Shown one piece after another: positions 9,355 through 13,076 of a DNA stretch of 13,076 nt. The DNA lies in assembly GCF_000611645.1 (NCBI RefSeq), contig NW_014012867.1, positions 9,163-22,238 of the forward strand, read 5' to 3'. Origin of the DNA: Monoraphidium neglectum (Eukaryota > Chlorophyta > Chlorophyceae > Sphaeropleales > Selenastraceae). Positions within the stretch are counted from its first letter, which is position 1. Every line of letters begins with the position of its first letter. The translations under genes were made by a program, and so were the position numbers. The notes below the pieces were generated by a model. That model was not told where the DNA came from, made no database searches, and was given only the letters and a program-made list of their open reading frames with translations.

Positions 9355-10900
9355 CGCGACACGCTTCGCACCAGTCCAAGCAGGACTCTGTCTCAAAGGC
9401 CCACGTTCAACACGATCGCGAAGCGCGGATAACTCGTTAGTTGTCAGGCGTGCTGATTGAAGAGATACGAATGATCATTGACGAGGCACCGTCTGTCAGC
9501 GGCAGCAGCGCGGGCGCCAATGCCGCGCGACCACGAGGTTTTGGAAGTGCTCGCAAGGGTGATGGGGTCTGTTCAATAAGTTGTTATGGCGCTGAAGATG
9601 AATTGGCACAATCTTTTGCCGTTTGTATGCATGCTATGCCCATTAGCATCAAGCATGAGTGCTGACTGGACATGTGTTGACCAACCACAGGGATCAAGGC
9701 GTTGCAGTGGTGCACGCAGTGCGCGCGGCCGACACGCCGCCTCCCAAGTAACTAAAGACATGTCGGAAGGCAGGCCTGGCTCAAAGTATGGCAGGAGCAC
9801 TGTCCTGGCACGGTCCTTTTACCGAGCATGGCCTGTGTGTTGCATTGCACACGCCCGGCCGGCCGTTGTCATGACGTCAGTTTGGCACAGCATCTTCTAG
9901 TCAAAACCCGCTCGCACGTTCCGACTCAAAGCACTAGGGCGCTGTCAAATCGCCAGCTGAAGGCCATCTCATCTCCTCCTGATTTGTGCACTGCAAACAT
10001 GCATTATTCTTTGTGGCTGTGCCCGCCCAGGCACGTATAGCTCCACGGAGGTGCGTGCAACATTGCAGCTGCAGAGACAAAGCTGACAGGATGTTGGTGT
10101 CAGAAAGAGAGGCCGACATGGTTATGGATAAGAGTGGAGAGTGCAGCCCGGGCGCTGCTGCCAGCAATAGTATGGCGTCAAGACCGACCATCCAAGCGTT
10201 TTCAAGTGGTATTGTGTACACTGTGACACGGCGGGGACAGCACGCATCAGTCAGGGCCAGCTGTGCAGGAATCCCGCACCCCTGGCCCTGGTGCTGAGGT
10301 TGCCTGCACGTTTACTAGGTGGTGTGTTGAGGGGCTGTTTGGCGCCCGAGACACCGCATACGGCGGGTGCGGCAAGCAACAAAGTGCACAAAGCGTCTGG
10401 GCCATTGCTGGTGACGTGATAAGATGGCCAGACAACGTCTTGCAATTTAAATCATACCTCAACTGCCTTGAAATCGTAGTCGCCTGTCACCGTCTCACCG
10501 GGGATTTGCAGGAAAAAGTGTGCGGCAAGCAACAGAGCAACTTGCACAAAGCGAGTGGGGTATCCCTGCCTGTAACCTTTCCACCGGGACTTGCACCACA
10601 CATCATCTGCAACGTAGGTCACCCCTCGCGGCGATGGGCCCGGAGGATGGTCCTGACAGTGCATCGGGCCCATTTTGTGCCTTGCTGACGTCACTGGTGA
10701 CTCGCGTAGTGTGGTCATGATCGTCAGCCGATGTGCCGGAGTTATTAGTGTGTATATGCAAAAAGTTACATCAAAACGCGTGTTCCTCATTGTCAGACCT
10801 CTCATTCAAGCCCCGAATACACAGATCGCAATCCATCATCGCATTCATCGCAGCGGTCGAGCGCTCAGCACGTTGCTGCTCCTCAACGTGCTACGGGGGC
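9355..10900. other. Divergent intergenic region
   Basis: Separates the minus-strand isomerase from the plus-strand reductase and should contain both promoters and 5' leaders. GC is lower than in the exons. Open frames on both strands are short, without recognisable families or strong G/C third positions. It contains an imperfect direct repeat (10366–10560). A TATA-like tgtatatgcaaaaag at about 10750–10765, some 140 bases before the reductase ATG, is a weak promoter candidate. Confidence 0.5.
10366..10560. repeat. Imperfect direct repeat of about 35–40 bp
   Basis: Copies at about 10366–10401 and 10521–10560 share tgcggcaagcaaca, then gcacaaagcg and a G-rich end. The second copy has a short insertion in the middle. 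They are about 150 bases apart, upstream of the reductase gene. This could be a decayed duplication or a pair of protein-binding sites. Confidence 0.6.
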
Positions 10901-11621
10901 ATGCTGCTGAGGGCCGCTGTCCGGGTGCCGCTTCTCGCCGCTCCCCGTGCAGTGCGAGCTGCACGCGCGCACTCAGCGGCACCGCGCATGGCGTCTGCAC
11001 TCACTTTTGCGGCACACGGGGAGCCGGAGGATGTGCTGCAGCTGCAGCAAGATGATGCGTCCGGCGCGGCGCCGTTGGGGCCCAAACAAGTCCGCCTGCA
11101 GCTCATTGCGGTGAGATGAGGGTGGATGCATGGCCCTCGTGCCCCCGGCCCCCCCCCCCCTGGCGGGCAGCCACTGGCGGACCTTGCCGCCGGCCCTGGT
11201 AAGAGCATGCGGAGGCCGGCAGATACAAAAAGCAAACCGTAGTACAACCCTCATCTCACAGCATAGCAGCCACCAGCGCTCACATGCGACGGTGTGGCTC
11301 GGGCAGATGCGTCGTTAATTTCTGCCAATCTGTCATCCCTGCCCCCCATGTGGGTTTAGAGGTCCCCCCCCCCCACACACACACACACATCGCCGCGCTC
11401 CCAGCCTACTCACACATCCGCCGCCAATCCCCCACCCCGCCGCCAGGCGCCCATCAACCCCTCCGACATCAACACAGTGCAGGGCAAGTACCCTCTGAAG
11501 CCGCTGCTGCCAGGCGTGCCCGGCCACGAGGGTGTCATGAGGGTCGAGGCGGCAGGCGCAGAGGTGTGCGGGAGTGTGTGTGTGAAAATGTGTGTGTGAA
11601 AATGTGTGTGTGTGTGTGCAC

Positions 11622-11664
<43 letters not shown>

Positions 11665-12823
11665 TGCGTGCGCGCGCGCGTGTGTGTGCGCGTGCGTGTG
11701 CGTGCCTGTTGTGGCAGTGAGCACCAATCCGTCTCACAAAGCCGCCGACGACAGCAAAGCTTGGGTGGCGAGGGGCCTCTGAAGCGTGAGATGGCCAGGC
11801 TGGCACCCACCGTAACGCCCGTGCGCTGCAGCAGCCATTTTATTGCACCAGCCATTCTATCAGGCAGACGGGATGCCGCAGCGGCCGGTGTCACGACACA
11901 CCACACTCGCCAGCTGGCCGCGGCCCGCCGGCAGCACCTGAGGGGCGCAGCCACAGCCGCTCTTCCGCCCTCGCGCACCACCCCACCCCGGCGCCCGCCC
12001 GCTCGCGTCCCTGCCGCAGGTCTCGACCCTGCGCCCGGGGGACCGCGTCGTGCCGCTGCTGCCCGCGGTCGGCACGTGGCGCAGCAGCGGCGTGTTCGAG
12101 GCCGAGGGGTGGCACGCGGTGCCAGAGGGTCTGCCTGACGACGCCGCGGCCACTCTGTGCATCAAGTGAGCCCGGGCTGCGGGGCCAGCCGGACCGGCAG
12201 GCTCGTGTGCAGCCGGAGGCAGTTGTGCTGGCGTCAGGCGGCCCGCTGCGCGCCTGTCAGCTGGCCGCCGCATCCTTGGGGGCTCCAACCGTACCCACGG
12301 CCGCAGCACCCTCACAGCCGCTGCTCGTGCCCACAGCCCGCCACCCCTGCGCCCCACCACCCCTGCCCGGCGCCGCGCCTGCGCCCCGCCAGCCCGCCGA
12401 CCGCGGTGTGCATGCTGGAGCACTTTGTGGAGCTCAAGGCGGGGGACGTGGTCGTGCAGAATGGCGCCACCAGCGCCGTCGGCCAGGTGCACGTCCCCCG
12501 CGCCGCCGACCCGCAGCCCCATCGCATGCGAGCGCGCGCGCGCGTGGGCGCAATGCGGCGTGGCCCTGGGCCGTCGACCCGCGCCAGGGGCGCCTGCGGC
12601 CCCGGGGCTGGGCGTTGTATCCGCGGGCCGTACTTGCAGCCCGGTTCTCAAGCTGCGGGGCATCAGGCCACCCTCCTTTGACTATCTTAGCAAGACGCCA
12701 CCATGAGCTGGCCAACCCCTCCCCGCGGGCTCCCCTTGGCGCCCCCCCCACCTGCTGACCTCAGCACGTCATCCAGCTGTGCAAGGCCAGGGGCATACAC
12801 ACCATCAACATCATCCGCGACAG
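10901..12823 (+). CDS. Mitochondrial trans-2-enoyl-CoA/ACP reductase (MECR/Etr1 type), 3' end outside window
   Basis: NADPH-dependent reduction of trans-2-enoyl thioesters, the last step of each cycle of mitochondrial fatty acid synthesis, which supplies the lipoic acid precursor. Exons: 10901–11110, 11447–11563, 12020–12165, 12393–12486, 12765–12823; all junctions are GT–AG and in phase, giving about 209 residues. Residues 1–30 (MLLRAAVRVPLLAAPRAVRA and on) are Arg/Ala/Leu-rich without acidic residues, as in a mitochondrial presequence. Residues 71–109 hold APINPSDINTVQGKYPLKP, matching the family's NPSD segment; Tyr85 corresponds to its catalytic tyrosine. PGDRVVPLLPAVGTWRS and INPPTAVCMLEHF follow. 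VVVQNGATSAVGQ then HVIQLCKARGIHTINIIRDR forms the start of the nucleotide-binding fold. The family is usually about 350–380 residues, so roughly the last 40 percent is missing to the right. The ATG at 10901 is the first in frame. Introns 1 and 2 carry complementary microsatellites. Confidence 0.94.
11364..11389 (+). repeat. C11 run and (CA)8 in reductase intron 1
   Basis: Eleven C followed by eight CA units, ending 57 bases before exon 2 of the reductase gene. The position is close to the expected branch point and pyrimidine tract. The CA units are complementary to the GT tract in the next intron. Confidence 0.95.
11573..11707 (+). repeat. GT-rich microsatellite in reductase intron 2, with (GT)19
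   Basis: Starts about 10 bases after the exon 2 donor. It includes two tgtgtgtgaaaa units, an uninterrupted (GT)19 at 11624–11661, then alternating CG/TG sequence to about 11707. The alternation of purine and pyrimidine favours left-handed DNA, and GT-rich intron starts can bind splicing regulators in other eukaryotes. Confidence 0.95.
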
Positions 12824-13076
12824 GTGTGAGGGCAGACTGACGGCATTTGATACGCCGTCCTTGCGTGCACATACGTGCAGCCTCGATCGCCGCCCCCGTG
12901 CAGCATGACTGGCCCTCGGCAGCGCCTGCGTATGCGCTGATCTCCATCCAAGCGCCGCGGCGGCGGACCGCGTGCACGCCAGAACCGTCCAGCCTCAGCA
13001 TGCGTCTGCCGGGCTGTCATCAAGCTGAAACATTTTCAGCGTGAACGCGCAAGGAAATCTTCAATGTGTCGCGGCC
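12824..13076 (+). other. Start of reductase intron 5, no exon recognised
   Basis: Follows the donor at 12824 (GACAG before gtgtgag). None of the forward frames resembles the continuation of the enoyl reductase nucleotide-binding fold, so the next exon probably lies past the right edge. Confidence 0.55.

Noticed and set aside
9586..9900. Plus-strand frame of about 100 codons in the divergent region
   Set aside because: No family resemblance, mixed codon use, and overlapping frames of similar length on the other strand suggest chance.
11284..12138. 284-codon plus-strand frame across reductase introns 1–2
   Set aside because: It includes the microsatellite and reads exons 2 and 3 in a wrong frame. 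The spliced model gives a continuous match to the enoyl reductase family.

Overview
This window looks like nuclear DNA of a green alga (Chlorophyta). The genes are split by GT–AG introns of about 90–460 bases, exons are very GC-rich with strong G/C third positions, introns carry long GT/CA microsatellites, and the proteins are algal or plant-like (a plant-type Mn cation diffusion facilitator, an organelle-type triosephosphate isomerase, a mitochondrial enoyl reductase). No prokaryotic operon, RNA gene, mobile element, CRISPR array or viral gene was seen. The class (Trebouxiophyceae or Chlorophyceae) cannot be decided from this stretch.

Layout, left to right. (1) About 1–3089, minus strand: a metal transporter of the cation diffusion facilitator/metal tolerance protein (CDF/MTP) family. 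Seven exons are placed with matching phases, an eighth is tentative, and the 3' end lies beyond base 1. (2) 3090–4405: spacer with no convincing gene. (3) 4406–6998, minus strand: a two-exon gene for a roughly 830-residue protein of unknown function, with a 15-glutamine run and a hydrophobic C-terminal third that should cross a membrane several times. (4) About 7000–7971: spacer of lower GC, possibly holding unproven upstream exons. (5) 7972–8742 firmly, extending to 8862 or to a separate leader exon at 9354, minus strand: triosephosphate isomerase, complete in its catalytic part. (6) 9355–10900: divergent intergenic region with an imperfect direct repeat. (7) 10901–12823, plus strand: the first five exons of mitochondrial trans-2-enoyl-CoA/ACP reductase (MECR/Etr1 type), continuing past the right edge.

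The four genes do not form a pathway together: one handles metal transport, one glycolysis or the Calvin cycle, one mitochondrial fatty acid synthesis, and one is unknown. The observation most worth checking is in the reductase gene. Exon 2 encodes the NPSD segment and the presumed catalytic tyrosine, is exactly 117 bases, and lies between a (CA)8 tract and a (GT)19 tract about 60 bases away on either side. These tracts could pair in the pre-mRNA and promote skipping or circularisation of that exon. Exon boundaries were placed by eye from family resemblance, splice dinucleotides and phase; none has transcript support here.
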